Assembly (NCBI GenBank): GCA_020635135.1
Contig: JACKAJ010000015.1
Coordinates: forward strand, 248,001-312,000
Direction: 5' to 3'
Source: Halobacteriovoraceae bacterium
GTDB taxonomy: Bacteria; Bdellovibrionota; Bacteriovoracia; Bacteriovoracales; Bacteriovoracaceae
DNA length: 64,000 nt
Both the position numbers and the translations under genes were made by a program. The notes under the pieces are model-generated. The model did no database searches. It was not told the origin of the DNA and saw only the letters and a list, made by a program, of their open reading frames with translations. Below, piece after piece: positions 51,491 to 60,016 of this stretch. Each line of letters begins with the position of its first letter. The first letter of the stretch is position 1.

Positions 51491-51787
51491 TTAAAACCGG
51501 AAACGAAGACCTACCTGAACCTGTAAAATTTGCGCAATCCAATCAACAGACTTTTTTAGTCGCTTATACTGCCCACGACTTAAACCCCAAGCATCTTCGT
51601 GTTTTACTTCATAGACAATAATTTTCTGATTTTCTGATTGATAAATGGCGAGATCAATTTGTCCGGCCCCACGTTTTCTTAAAACCACAGGAGAAATCAA
51701 AACGGGAATTCCAAGAGAATGGATAGTGACCGAACACTGCTTTTCGTATTCAAGTCCCTTTTCCCATTTCCTCAAACTTCCAGACAA
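51491..51787 (-). CDS. YraN (UPF0102) endonuclease-fold protein, short
   Basis: A 98-residue protein with the core of the YraN/UPF0102 family: VVLRKRGAGQIDLAIY (the G-E-I-D-L position reads GQIDL) and IIVYEVKHEDAWG (V-E-V-K). The active-site Asp and the E-x-K pair are kept. It is shorter than typical YraN (about 120) and overlaps rnhB by 16 bp. The rplS-rnhB-yraN order is the usual context and supports the call. Confidence 0.6.
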   Translation of the reverse strand: MSGSLRKWEKGLEYEKQCSVTIHSLGIPVLISPVVLRKRGAGQIDLAIYQSENQKIIVYEVKHEDAWGLSRGQYKRLKKSVDWIAQILQVQVGLRFRF

Positions 51788-52488
51788 TGCTCCTTCACTC
51801 CTTTAAAACTTTTCCGATGAATAGGGCTCACGCCGTGAGTGGCAATCATTTCTTTGTGATGAGCCGTTGGGTATCCTGCGTGCTTATCAAAACCATACGC
51901 TGGATATTTTTCATGCAACTCTATCATCAATTGGTCGCGATATTCTTTGGCGATGATCGAGGCCAAGGCAATAAAAAGGGATTTAAGATCCCCTTTCACT
52001 ACCGGTGTTACGACAAATCCCTCACCTATTGAAACTATTTGGTTGCCATCCAAATAGCAACGACCTCTAGTGATATTTTTTGATTTTGAAATTTGTAAAA
52101 TTGATCGCTTCATGGAGTGAAGACTTGCTCGCAATATATTATGAGTATCAATTTCTTTTTGATCACAACTTCCTAGACTAAAGTAAAAAGGAAATTGATG
52201 AACACTTCTGGAATAAACATTTCTTGGAGAAAGAGTTTTCACATCAATCCCCAGCATGTCCAGAATTTTGAAACGCTTTTTTTGAGTCAGTTTTTTGGAA
52301 TCAGTGACCTTTAGAGATTCAAGTTCACTATAGAAAGATTGAATATTTTCTAGGCCCCGGTAGTGAAAATAAACTGCACAGGAAATGACTGGACCAGCAA
52401 GGGGACCGCGCCCCACTTCATCACAAAAAAAGAGATGATCCTCCAAGTTTGCACTTTGGAGGATCTCACTATCAGTAGCAGTGAACAT
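51772..52488 (-). CDS. rnhB: Ribonuclease HII
   Basis: Cleaves the RNA strand of RNA-DNA hybrids and single ribonucleotides in DNA. The first catalytic pair DEVGRGPLAGPV lies near 22-34, DSKKLTQKKR near 77-86, YLDGNQIV near 146, and ASIIAKEYRDQ plus YPAYGFDKHAGYPTAHHKEM near 186-215. 238 residues is slightly long because of an insert near 105-130. It is 9 bp downstream of rplS. Confidence 0.93.
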   Translation of the reverse strand: MFTATDSEILQSANLEDHLFFCDEVGRGPLAGPVISCAVYFHYRGLENIQSFYSELESLKVTDSKKLTQKKRFKILDMLGIDVKTLSPRNVYSRSVHQFPFYFSLGSCDQKEIDTHNILRASLHSMKRSILQISKSKNITRGRCYLDGNQIVSIGEGFVVTPVVKGDLKSLFIALASIIAKEYRDQLMIELHEKYPAYGFDKHAGYPTAHHKEMIATHGVSPIHRKSFKGVKEHCLEV

Positions 52489-52497
52489 AAAATGTTT

Positions 52498-52863
52498 TTA
52501 ATTTTCTCGAGAAAAGTCGACAGAGATACGAGCTTCTTTCCCTTTTCTATCTCTAAGATAGTAGTGCTTAGCTCTTCTTGTTTTCCCGCGAGAAGTGACT
52601 TCGATTTTATCGATGTTAGGACTGTGGAAAGGAAAAATTCTCTCAACACCAACACCATCAGAAAGTTTTCTTACCCGAAAGTGACCTGTATAGGCACCTT
52701 TTGCTTTTACACCAATACAAATTCCTTTAAAAACTTGGATCCGTGTTCTCTTTCCCTCAACAATTTTCACGTGAACGGCCACAGTGTCCCCTGAGCGAAA
52801 GTCTGGAAAAGATTTTACATTTTCATTGAGATGTTTTTCGTTAATTTGATCGACGAGATTCAT
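52498..52863 (-). CDS. rplS: 50S ribosomal protein L19
   Basis: A 121-residue L19 of standard length. [26 protein letters not shown] is read in two parts as the conserved start. [36 protein letters not shown] are diagnostic. AAGGAGCAG supplies the ribosome site. In most bacteria rplS directly follows trmD. Here three secreted-protein genes and a SPOUT gene separate them. Confidence 0.97.
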   Translation of the reverse strand: MNLVDQINEKHLNENVKSFPDFRSGDTVAVHVKIVEGKRTRIQVFKGICIGVKAKGAYTGHFRVRKLSDGVGVERIFPFHSPNIDKIEVTSRGKTRRAKHYYLRDRKGKEARISVDFSREN

Positions 52864-52985
52864 TTCTTCTGCTCCTTAAGCATTTGTCCATAAAGCCCAT
52901 AACTACTTTTGCTGCTGGCCCAGAGGGAAATCGTTTTAATAGCTTGAATATTTACAACGCTAACAATCAAAAAGTCAACTTGAGA

Positions 52986-53420
52986 TTACAAGTCACACAG
53001 CGAGTCAATTTGAGTCACCAGGGACGTTGCCATAACCCCAGTGTTCTCGAGAATATAGCCACTGCCTCCATTTACCTCTTTCAAGAGCACTTCATTAGCC
53101 TTTTGGTCAAAAGCAACGTGCTTCGAACTGGGAACATCGACTGGCGAAGGGATCTTTTTTACGGCCTTCTCTTTAGAGGCTGAATCGATAAATGACTGAA
53201 CTTTCGCAAGATCGCCGATACTGACCTGATAACTTTTAATTTTGGTCATACCGGTATAAGTGAGCCTAATTTGTTTTTCAATCTTATCGTTATAAACGAT
53301 GCAGCTCTCTGTGTGGCTGCGATCCTCTGTGGTGAATCCAGTAGACTGGGTCCGCTTAAAAAGTGGGGTGGAAGCAAAACAAGAAGTACAAAGGAATGTT
53401 AAGAGTATATATTTCATCAT
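52986..53420 (-). CDS. Hypothetical exported protein
   Basis: About 144 residues. The ATG at 53420 gives a short signal peptide (MMKYILLTFLCTSCFA), which might also be read as a lipobox ending in Cys. The mature region has a basic strand region (KQIRLTYTGMTKIKSYQVS), one Cys in ESCIVYND and one in the C-terminal SLCDL, perhaps a disulfide. No family is recognised. It follows the next exported gene on the same strand with a 26-bp gap. Confidence 0.5.
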   Translation of the reverse strand: MMKYILLTFLCTSCFASTPLFKRTQSTGFTTEDRSHTESCIVYNDKIEKQIRLTYTGMTKIKSYQVSIGDLAKVQSFIDSASKEKAVKKIPSPVDVPSSKHVAFDQKANEVLLKEVNGGSGYILENTGVMATSLVTQIDSLCDL

Positions 53421-53446
53421 ACCCAAAACTCTGCACTAAGCTTCCT

Positions 53447-53872
53447 TTACTTGTCAATTTCCTCAGCTTGAACCGCACAGTCGATCAGAAGTTTTGTATA
53501 GGCATCGGGGTTAAAAAAACCAACAGAGGAACAATTATCAAAATCCTCATTATCTCGATAAAGAGTGGTGAGAATTCCCCAAATATCGCCTTTTAAGCTC
53601 AAAGTTTCATTCTGAGACCCGATGGCATCTGAAGGTAGGTCACGGATGTTGGCCTGAGCACAGGTTAAGGCTTCAAGATAGAGCTCTCTCATTTCATCGT
53701 AAATATTGCGCTCTCTTGTCCGGTCGCTTACAAGGCAATCCCGATAATCTTTAGAATCGGCGAAGAGCTCTCCAAAAATATGCTGCGCATCAAAATAATA
53801 CTCCCACGGTGATTTTGCAAAGCTCACCAAACTGTTTGATAATATTAAAAGAACAAAGATTGCTCTTTTCAT
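53447..53872 (-). CDS. Hypothetical exported protein
   Basis: A 141-residue protein with signal peptide MKRAIFVLLILSNSLVSFA and a helical mature part. Four Cys (DCLVSD, ALTCAQ, DNCSSV, IDCAVQ) are well spaced in helices, suggesting two disulfides. AGGCCATT precedes the start without a strong ribosome site. It is probably co-transcribed with the gene ending at 52986. Function unknown. Confidence 0.55.
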   Translation of the reverse strand: MKRAIFVLLILSNSLVSFAKSPWEYYFDAQHIFGELFADSKDYRDCLVSDRTRERNIYDEMRELYLEALTCAQANIRDLPSDAIGSQNETLSLKGDIWGILTTLYRDNEDFDNCSSVGFFNPDAYTKLLIDCAVQAEEIDK

Positions 53873-53967
53873 AATGGCCTCCCAAATTTCAATTTATGGC
53901 CACTATCTAACACCCCCAAATACCCTTGTCTAGTTTTTAAAGGCTAAAATGTAAGATTTTCTTTTGA

Positions 53968-53999
53968 AATAAAAAAGCCTGGAAGTTTTCTTTCCAGGC
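53968..53999 (-). terminator. Rho-independent terminator of the metallopeptidase gene
   Basis: On the minus strand GCCTGGAA (53999-53992) pairs with TTCCAGGC (53984-53977) around a 7-nt loop and is followed by TTTTTT and further A/T. It lies 29 bp past the stop of the lipoprotein metallopeptidase gene. Confidence 0.85.
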
Positions 54000-54027
54000 C
54001 TTCTCTCTATATCTAAAACATTAAATT

Positions 54028-55101
54028 CTATTTGAGAGCGAAGCCATTCCAGCAACTAACTGCTTTATTCACAGCTTCTGAATACCCTTCAGTAAACAAG
54101 CTTACCACTTCTCTATCTTTAGCAGCTATGGGATACATGAGGTTCTCATAAGAATTCCACACAATTCCCCCTGCTTCAGCATCAGTGCTCAAGGCTTTAT
54201 CGTGTATGTAATAATCGAAATCTTCTGCACATCTTCGATCTTTAGCAATTCCCCCGCTGAGGATGTCATTAAAGTTAAAAAGTCCTACCCCTGGAGTTGA
54301 TCCAGAGTAAACGGCTGCTGTATGGTTTAAACCAAAAACGTGTCCAAGTTCGTGACCTAAAACGATATTTTGATCTGACTTAATAGCGTCGTATCTTCCC
54401 AAAAGAATATTGTGAGAGGTATCAGGGAATGTCCAAAGAAAAGAGACTCCCAAACAACCTCCCGATAGATAATCGGTAATAACAAATGTCAGTGCATCAT
54501 CGGTACTGTGGATTGCAGAAAGCTGAATAATCGCATTACAACTGGTTTTATAATGTTCAGTATCGAGAACTTCTTTGACTCCAGTTAACTTGAACTCAAC
54601 AATCTGTTCTCCATTGTCATTAAGCTGAGAATTTAATTCAGAAAGAAGTAAAGTAGCATCTGCTAGATGATCATCAGTTAAAGTTTCATCTTCACTCCGC
54701 AAAAAAACCACATTCAATGCGACTTTACTGGAATCGCGGCATTCCCCAATTGAACTTTCAAGAGAAGCTATCTGCTTTTTAAGGTCTTCTAACTTCTTTG
54801 CTGAATCAATAATTTCATCACAAATATTTAAATTGCTCGTCTCACAAATAGCGAGCGCTTGATCAACACTTGACGCTCCAATCAAAGTTATCTGAGTATT
54901 CAATTGAAAAGTGAGTTTTTTTCTTTCAAAGCGAAGAGGCTTAACGTCTTCTTCCGATTGTTCGCAAGAAAAAATAATTTTTTCACTATCATCTTCTATA
55001 TTTTTGGTTTCGGAAGAACTACTAAACTTCGATTCTTCTTTTTGATTTGGTTTACAAGAAAAAATAAGCCCTATCAGACACAACAAACTTAAAACTTTCA
55101 T
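54028..55101 (-). CDS. Lipoprotein zinc metallopeptidase (metzincin type)
   Basis: About 357 residues from the ATG at 55101, with lipobox LIFSC (Cys at 16) followed by an acidic Ser/Lys/Glu linker. The zinc site VLGHELGHVFGLNHTA, near residue 245, is a complete HExxHxxGxxH; a Met-turn could be NLMYPIA further on. About eight Cys are present, in line with an exported, disulfide-stabilised enzyme. It has its own terminator and strong AAAGAGGTGGT ribosome site. A surface protease would suit a predatory or scavenging lifestyle, but that is inference. Confidence 0.8.
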   Translation of the reverse strand: MKVLSLLCLIGLIFSCKPNQKEESKFSSSSETKNIEDDSEKIIFSCEQSEEDVKPLRFERKKLTFQLNTQITLIGASSVDQALAICETSNLNICDEIIDSAKKLEDLKKQIASLESSIGECRDSSKVALNVVFLRSEDETLTDDHLADATLLLSELNSQLNDNGEQIVEFKLTGVKEVLDTEHYKTSCNAIIQLSAIHSTDDALTFVITDYLSGGCLGVSFLWTFPDTSHNILLGRYDAIKSDQNIVLGHELGHVFGLNHTAAVYSGSTPGVGLFNFNDILSGGIAKDRRCAEDFDYYIHDKALSTDAEAGGIVWNSYENLMYPIAAKDREVVSLFTEGYSEAVNKAVSCWNGFALK

Positions 55102-55302
55102 TTTTACCACCTCTTTTATTTTGGTTATTTACTATTTTCTCATTTTAGGATTCAAGCATTGATGTCAATGAAGGAAGCTTCGATCAAATAATGATTCTAA
55201 GCAGTTAGGATAGAATTAACTTTTTGATATTTGCCAAGTTTAGTTGGCAAAGCCTTGAGAGTCGTTCTTGAATTTGAAAAGAAAGACCTATTTCTGTTTA
55301 AA

Positions 55303-55328
55303 GAAGATGAAGTATTTATGGACGTCTT
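55303..55328 (-). repeat. Solitary arm of the dispersed structured element
   Basis: AAGAAGATGAAGTATTTATG (55301-55320 on the plus strand) is identical to copy 3 at 50955-50974 over 20 bases. It then runs GACGTCTT directly to the stop codon of the minus-strand SPOUT gene, in the same register as copy 3 to its gene. The core and the other arm are missing. A hairpin TTTGCCAA-GTTTAG-TTGGCAAA lies about 70 bp to the left. Confidence 0.55.
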
Positions 55329-55883
55329 CTAAATTTGGGAGGCGTAGATGGCCGCAGCCGACCTCACTGAAAGGTGGTTATAGCCATCACTCGCCTTCCC
55401 TAATATGGGATCTAAGCGAATGTCTGTCTGCTCGACGATAGAATGGTGAAGTCCCCAACCCGTTCCAAAAATCAGAAGAATGGCCCTGTTCTCTGATTGC
55501 GCCACCTCCATCAGCTTTCTTGGACTGGTAAGTTCTTCTTTAAAATTCGCACCGGTTGAGGCCACGAGAGGTCGATGCCCTTCTTGCCGTTCAATATCGA
55601 AAAGGACTTCTTCGAGACTTGGGCAAACTTTAATAAACGACAAAGCATCATAGCGATCGGGATTGTAATCGTTGGCAAAGTCTTGATTCCAGTACTCGAG
55701 AATTTCAGAAATTAATTCTTGTTGCTTAATTATTGGCGTAACGATGTAATAGTTTTTATATCCAAAAGTCCGGCAAGTTCGAGCGATATCGTGAATATCC
55801 ATATTGGTGACGGACGTCGTGACAACCTCACCTCTTTTGTTGGTGATAGGATAGTGAATAAGAGCTAAATATTTATGAGTCAC
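55329..55883 (-). CDS. SPOUT-family RNA methyltransferase (TrmD-linked)
   Basis: A 184-residue protein of the type encoded beside trmD in several bacteria (TM1570-like SPOUT fold). Features are LIHYPITNKRGEVVTTSVTN at the start, DIARTCRTFGYKNYYIVTP, the SAM-binding LLIFGTGWGLHHSIVEQ in the position of the SPOUT knot, and YNHLSVRSAAAIYASQ at the end. The RNA target is not known. Its start overlaps trmD by 4 bp. Confidence 0.75.
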   Translation of the reverse strand: MTHKYLALIHYPITNKRGEVVTTSVTNMDIHDIARTCRTFGYKNYYIVTPIIKQQELISEILEYWNQDFANDYNPDRYDALSFIKVCPSLEEVLFDIERQEGHRPLVASTGANFKEELTSPRKLMEVAQSENRAILLIFGTGWGLHHSIVEQTDIRLDPILGKASDGYNHLSVRSAAAIYASQI

Positions 55884-56638
55884 AGTTTTCCTCCCTCATG
55901 ATATCTTTCCCACAAATCGGGACGATATTTTTGAGTCAAGCGCAAGCGCTCGGTCTTTTTAAATTCTTCCATTTTTTTGTGATGACCTGATAACAGCACG
56001 CTGGGAACTTCCCGGTCTTCAAAAACTCGCGGTTTAGTGTACTGCGGGTGTTCTAAAAGACCATCTTGAAAACTTTCTTCTTGATGAGAACTGCGGTTTC
56101 CAAGTATTCCTTCCACAAAGCGAAGTGTGCTATCAAGGATACACATCGTCGCTAGCTCTCCACCAGAAAGAATAAAATCACCAAGAGAAATATGGGTATC
56201 CACATATTTTTCCACAAAACGCTCGTCTATTCCTTCATAGCGACCACAAATAAAAACCAGATCTTTTTCACAAGAATGAAGGCCAATATATTCATCAGCA
56301 AACTCGCGCGCCCACACGTTATTCCAAACCTTGCCGCGTGGAGAAGGAAAGACAACATGAAGGTCTTCTCTTTGATAGTTTCCTACTTCAAGAATTGATT
56401 GAAGAGCTCTCTGCAAAACATCGGCCCGCAAAACCATGCCGGCTCCTCCGCCAAAAGGATAATCATCAACGCTTTTGTAATTATTATCAGAAAAATCGCG
56501 AATATTAATAAGTTTCAACTCAAGATCGAGTTCTTCACTGCGCTCTCCTGCCAGAGCTTTCCCTATAACCCCACAACTTTGAAAAGCGTGAAAGTATTCG
56601 GGAAATAATGTCAGTATCCAAATTTTTTTGACTCTCAT
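55880..56638 (-). CDS. trmD: tRNA (guanine37-N1)-methyltransferase TrmD
   Basis: Methylates G37 of tRNAs reading CNN codons, preventing frameshifts. KIWILTLFPEYFHAF, DDYPFGGGAGMVLRADV, FICGRYEGIDERFVEKYVD (the SPOUT knot with SAM) and ISLGDFILSGGELATM are diagnostic. The catalytic Asp lies in the C-terminal SHQEESFQDGLLEHPQYT region. 252 residues, normal. It overlaps rimM by 4 bp. Confidence 0.96.
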   Translation of the reverse strand: MRVKKIWILTLFPEYFHAFQSCGVIGKALAGERSEELDLELKLINIRDFSDNNYKSVDDYPFGGGAGMVLRADVLQRALQSILEVGNYQREDLHVVFPSPRGKVWNNVWAREFADEYIGLHSCEKDLVFICGRYEGIDERFVEKYVDTHISLGDFILSGGELATMCILDSTLRFVEGILGNRSSHQEESFQDGLLEHPQYTKPRVFEDREVPSVLLSGHHKKMEEFKKTERLRLTQKYRPDLWERYHEGGKL

Positions 56639-57132
56639 ATTAACTCAGGGACAATAATCTCAACTTTTCTCTTTTCTCGATCGATATTCTTAATAAAATT
56701 TTCCGTCATCGGTATTTCTACACCCGTAGAGAGAACAGCAATATCTTGAATGCCGTTACTATAGTAGTGATCAAGGGCACCGACTTCTTTAAGGGTTTCA
56801 CTGTCGACAAATTGGAATCCGATGAGATCCACCAAGTAAAACTCCCCATCATCGCACTCTTCAAAATCTTCTCTATTCATATAAATTTCCACAGGGATGA
56901 GAGCTTCGAGTTCAGTTCGCGAATTAATCTCTAAAAGCTTGAGAAGCGGGCGATTGTTCTGCTGGTTGAGGCTTTCAACGTGAAACTCTCGATACTCACT
57001 GGATTCGGCGTTTTTTAAAAAAACCTTTTTCCCTTGAGAGAGTTGGGAGTCTTCAGGGTTTTGCATAACAAAGAAAGCTTCGCCGCGAAGACCATGAGGT
57101 TTATTAATTTTACCTAGGAAGACATAATTCAT
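56635..57132 (-). CDS. rimM: Ribosome maturation factor RimM
   Basis: Assists 30S head assembly by binding S19. At 165 residues it has the N-terminal barrel LGKINKPHGLRGEAFF and the PRC-like C-terminal domain GEFYLVDLIGFQFVD...IPMTENFIKNID with the usual ending EIIVPELI. It is located between khpA and trmD, as in many bacteria. Confidence 0.93.
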   Translation of the reverse strand: MNYVFLGKINKPHGLRGEAFFVMQNPEDSQLSQGKKVFLKNAESSEYREFHVESLNQQNNRPLLKLLEINSRTELEALIPVEIYMNREDFEECDDGEFYLVDLIGFQFVDSETLKEVGALDHYYSNGIQDIAVLSTGVEIPMTENFIKNIDREKRKVEIIVPELI

Positions 57133-57205
57133 GACAAACTTCTAGCGCAACGCCAAAAGAATCGTCAAGTTTAATTGAGTAAAAACGATAGGGTTTGGGG
57201 TAGAT

Positions 57206-57445
57206 TTACTCGATAATTTCGAGGACCGAACGTTTTTTTAATTTTGTTGAAGCTGCGTTGAGGATTGTTCTCAATGCTCTTGCTGTTCGCCCTTGTTTTC
57301 CAATGACTTTTCCAAGATCAGACTTATCGACTTTGAGTTCGATAACAGTTGTCTGCTCACCTTCAATTTCGTTGACTTCGACGTCATCGGGCATGTCGAC
57401 TAATGATTTGCTAATGTACTTAATGAGATCTTTCAATTCGCTCAT
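57206..57445 (-). CDS. khpA: KH-domain RNA-binding protein KhpA
   Basis: A 79-residue single KH domain. The G-x-x-G RNA-binding loop lies in [19 protein letters not shown] (near 45-63), with the preceding strand [12 protein letters not shown]. KhpA-type proteins bind RNA with KhpB and lie between rpsP and rimM in a wide range of bacteria, as here. Complete length. Confidence 0.92.
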   Translation of the reverse strand: MSELKDLIKYISKSLVDMPDDVEVNEIEGEQTTVIELKVDKSDLGKVIGKQGRTARALRTILNAASTKLKKRSVLEIIE

Positions 57446-57558
57446 AACTTCTACTCACTGGTTGTGTTTTAGACTATTTTCAGGATTAAATATTAACCTT
57501 GTCTCTCGCTACTCATTCTAACGAGAATATCCAAAAATTCAAATCATTTAATCAGAAA

Positions 57559-57801
57559 TTAGTAAGTGATGTTATACTTTCTAAATAAAGATTTTAGAGA
57601 ATCACTTAACTGAGCACCACGGCTTAGCCAATCTTTAATCTCTTCAGTTTTTACGCTGTTGAATGGCTCTGTACTATGTGGATTGTACTGACCTAATTTT
57701 GCAATAAAGCGACCATCTCTTGGCGAGCGAGTATCAGCTGCAACAATTGTAAAAACTGGCTTCTTTTTTCTTCCACCAAGGGCCATGCGAATTTTGATCA
57801 T
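57559..57801 (-). CDS. rpsP: 30S ribosomal protein S16
   Basis: An 80-residue S16 starting at the ATG at 57801, chosen because GAGGAG lies eight bases before it. MIKIRMALGGRKKKPVFTIV, in two parts, DTRSPRDGRFIAKLGQYNP and WLSRGAQLSDSLKSLF are diagnostic. It heads the rpsP-khpA-rimM-trmD group. ffh, usually just upstream, lies 2.2 kb away beyond oppositely oriented genes. Confidence 0.96.
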   Translation of the reverse strand: MIKIRMALGGRKKKPVFTIVAADTRSPRDGRFIAKLGQYNPHSTEPFNSVKTEEIKDWLSRGAQLSDSLKSLFRKYNITY

Positions 57802-57949
57802 AAAATAAACTCCTCTCAAATTTTCTAATAGCTTGGCATATTAGATCGATTGACCCTTTAACGTCAAGCACCTTAGATTAAACTTCATGCGTCATACGAG
57901 AATATTCCTCTTTACCAATGGCCAGGGCTAACTGTAAAAAGGGAAATAC

Positions 57950-58951
57950 ATGAAAAATTTCCTCTGTACCATTATCTTTCTTGCTTTAGTTGCCTGTTCA
58001 ACCAGTAAAATTGATATCAAAAACAAGGTCCCTACTTCTATTGGTATCACTCCCGAAGCTGTCGGGAAGCAAATGGGTGGTGAAGCAGCCCTGGTCCTAC
58101 AAAGCTCAGCTGAGCACAGTACCCTGCGAGGCTACCAGGCAGATTTGCCAGTTTTAGGTCCAAGCGACGTTACGATTGAAGAAAACTCTGAAGTCGATAA
58201 GACTCTCAACTCAGGGATTCGTGGAAAACTTGGAATTTTTGAGAGACTCGATATCGCTGCCATTCAATCCTCATCTTATTATCCTGTTTTAATTGGGGCC
58301 CAATACCAATTTTATGGAAGCCCTGCCTTTAAACGAGAAGTAGGTTACAAAGCCTCTATTTATACTTTTGCTGGTTATTTAAAGCGAGAATATCAAAGCC
58401 AAGATTACGTCCTTTTTCTTCCGACGGAAGATGATCCCGACAGTGAACTTGCCGATCTCTCTGGTTCTTCACGCATGAAAGCTAAAATGGTGGGTTTAAG
58501 TTGGGGATACCGAAAAAACGAACACACTCTTTATTATTCAACTCTTCACTACGCCAAGACCGATACCGAAAACGAAATCATCGATGACGTCCAAGCAAGA
58601 CACACCAATAGCTCTTTTAGTGAAATGTCCACACTCGCTCTCGGTGTAAAAAATAACCCTGGTTCCTCCAAAGAATCCGCTGGATTTTTATTTAAAGCTG
58701 AGCTTGGAGGATCGTATTTTAAAGCCAAGGGAGCCGAGCGCGAAGAGATCCTCCACTTTTTACTCGAAGTAGGCTTTTATTGGGGTGGAAGTAAAAACAC
58801 AGTTGAAGATTACGATGATGAAGATGAAGACGACGACAGATACGATGATGAACCTGAAGAAAATAAGACTTCAAACTCTCAAAGCCTCGAAGAGCAGTTA
58901 GAAACTGAACACAAAAACGACAAAGATCTAGAAAAAGAATTAGAAGACTAA
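57950..58951 (+). CDS. Lipoprotein with acidic tail, probable beta-rich
   Basis: A 333-residue lipoprotein (FLALVAC, Cys at 16). The mature part contains alternating hydrophobic/aromatic strands (YYPVLIGAQYQFYG, YKASIYTFAGYL, HTLYYSTLHY, FLLEVGFYWGG) that look like a small beta barrel or outer-membrane-associated sheet. It ends in a strongly acidic segment (DYDDEDEDDDRYDDE) and a Glu/Lys-rich tail. It lies one gene before the lipoprotein-type methyltransferase, 13 bp from its start, probably in the same transcript. Confidence 0.65.
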   Translation: MKNFLCTIIFLALVACSTSKIDIKNKVPTSIGITPEAVGKQMGGEAALVLQSSAEHSTLRGYQADLPVLGPSDVTIEENSEVDKTLNSGIRGKLGIFERLDIAAIQSSSYYPVLIGAQYQFYGSPAFKREVGYKASIYTFAGYLKREYQSQDYVLFLPTEDDPDSELADLSGSSRMKAKMVGLSWGYRKNEHTLYYSTLHYAKTDTENEIIDDVQARHTNSSFSEMSTLALGVKNNPGSSKESAGFLFKAELGGSYFKAKGAEREEILHFLLEVGFYWGGSKNTVEDYDDEDEDDDRYDDEPEENKTSNSQSLEEQLETEHKNDKDLEKELED

Positions 58952-58964
58952 ATTGGACCAAATT

Positions 58965-59600
58965 ATGAAAAACTTAATCCTTTTATTTTTTATTTTCTCT
59001 TGTACCCACGGTCATCATGGGCATCACGATCATCAGCATAATTTTGGTGATGTGGCTAAATGGGAAAAGAGATTTGAAAGTAAAAAAAGAGATGAGTGGC
59101 AAGAGCCCCAAAAAGTTTTTAAGAGTGTCGGTCTCAAGCCCAATTCCCTTGTCGCTGATATCGGTGCGGCCACAGGCTATTTCCCAATTCGCATTGCGAA
59201 GGTTGTAAAGAAAGGAAGAGTTTGGGGTGTTGATGTTGAGGCCAGTCTTGTGCGCTATTTGAATAATCGTGCGCAAAAAGAAAAAATAAATAATCTCTAT
59301 AGTGTACTGGGGACTTATAGTGACCCTCTCATTCCGGAAGCGGTGGATTTTATTTTTATCGTTAATACTTATCACCACATTGAAAGTAGAAATGCGTATT
59401 TTCAAAACCTAAGAAATTATCTTAAAAAAGATGGAAAAATCGTTATTATCGATTTTAAAAAGGGAGATCTTCCTTTTGGACCGAAAGACGATCATAAGTT
59501 TTCAAAAGAAGATATTATCAAAGAAATGGAATCTGCTAGTTATAAGCTGAGTAAGTCATTTGATTATTTGAAATACCAAAATCTTTTAATTTTTCAGTAA
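58965..59600 (+). CDS. Lipoprotein-type SAM-dependent methyltransferase-like protein
   Basis: About 211 residues from the ATG at 58965 (TTG at 58953 is possible). The N-terminus NLILLFFIFSCTHG has a lipobox-like FIFSC, followed by HGHHGHHDHQH, a His cluster suited to metal binding. The rest is a class I methyltransferase: LVADIGAATGYFPIRIAK (motif I), GVDVEAS, VDFIFIVNTYHHIESR (motif IV) and KIVIIDFKKGD. An exported methyltransferase has no SAM source in the periplasm, so it may bind another ligand or the signal may not be used. The family is known from annotations in other bacteria; function unknown. Confidence 0.7.
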   Translation: MKNLILLFFIFSCTHGHHGHHDHQHNFGDVAKWEKRFESKKRDEWQEPQKVFKSVGLKPNSLVADIGAATGYFPIRIAKVVKKGRVWGVDVEASLVRYLNNRAQKEKINNLYSVLGTYSDPLIPEAVDFIFIVNTYHHIESRNAYFQNLRNYLKKDGKIVIIDFKKGDLPFGPKDDHKFSKEDIIKEMESASYKLSKSFDYLKYQNLLIFQ

Positions 59601-59603
59601 CTT

Positions 59604-59990
59604 TTATATTTGCTTGATTGCATTTAAGTCACTCACACCCCAAATCCCATTACTGTCTAAAGTAAATTCGACGTAAGCCGAGTAAGTTCTTATCTCAGTT
59701 CCACATGCAGTGCTAATTGTAATAATTCCTAGTATTTTCTTTGATGTGTTAAGGATTTCGACCAAGTTTGTATGCTTATAGTCTCCTTGAGGAGGAGTTG
59801 GATCACAATTATCAAAGGTGTTTTGAATTCTCCATTCTGCAAACCCTCTATCAAAATATTTCATTGCAACGTCAGCATAAGTTGCTCTGTCTTCAAAATT
59901 GCTTTTGTTCAACACAATTTTATTAACATCTATCTCTTGTGAGTAAGCAGAAAAACTAAAAATAAGAATTAAAAAATTAAAATATTTCAT
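59604..59990 (-). CDS. Small exported protein, unknown
   Basis: A 128-residue protein with signal peptide MKYFNFLILIFSFSAYS, cleaved before QE. The mature part has two Cys (FDNCDPTPP and STACGTEI) and alternating strands. It ends WGVSDLNAIKQI, reminiscent of small beta-rich domains, but no family is recognised. It lies between ffh (26 bp) and the convergent methyltransferase gene (3 bp). Confidence 0.55.
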   Translation of the reverse strand: MKYFNFLILIFSFSAYSQEIDVNKIVLNKSNFEDRATYADVAMKYFDRGFAEWRIQNTFDNCDPTPPQGDYKHTNLVEILNTSKKILGIITISTACGTEIRTYSAYVEFTLDSNGIWGVSDLNAIKQI

Positions 59991-60016
59991 AATAACTCCT
60001 CATCTTGATCTATAAA

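Noticed and set aside
53977..53999. Another copy of the dispersed element
   Set aside because: The hairpin is a plain intrinsic terminator with a T-tract and has no core motif similarity.
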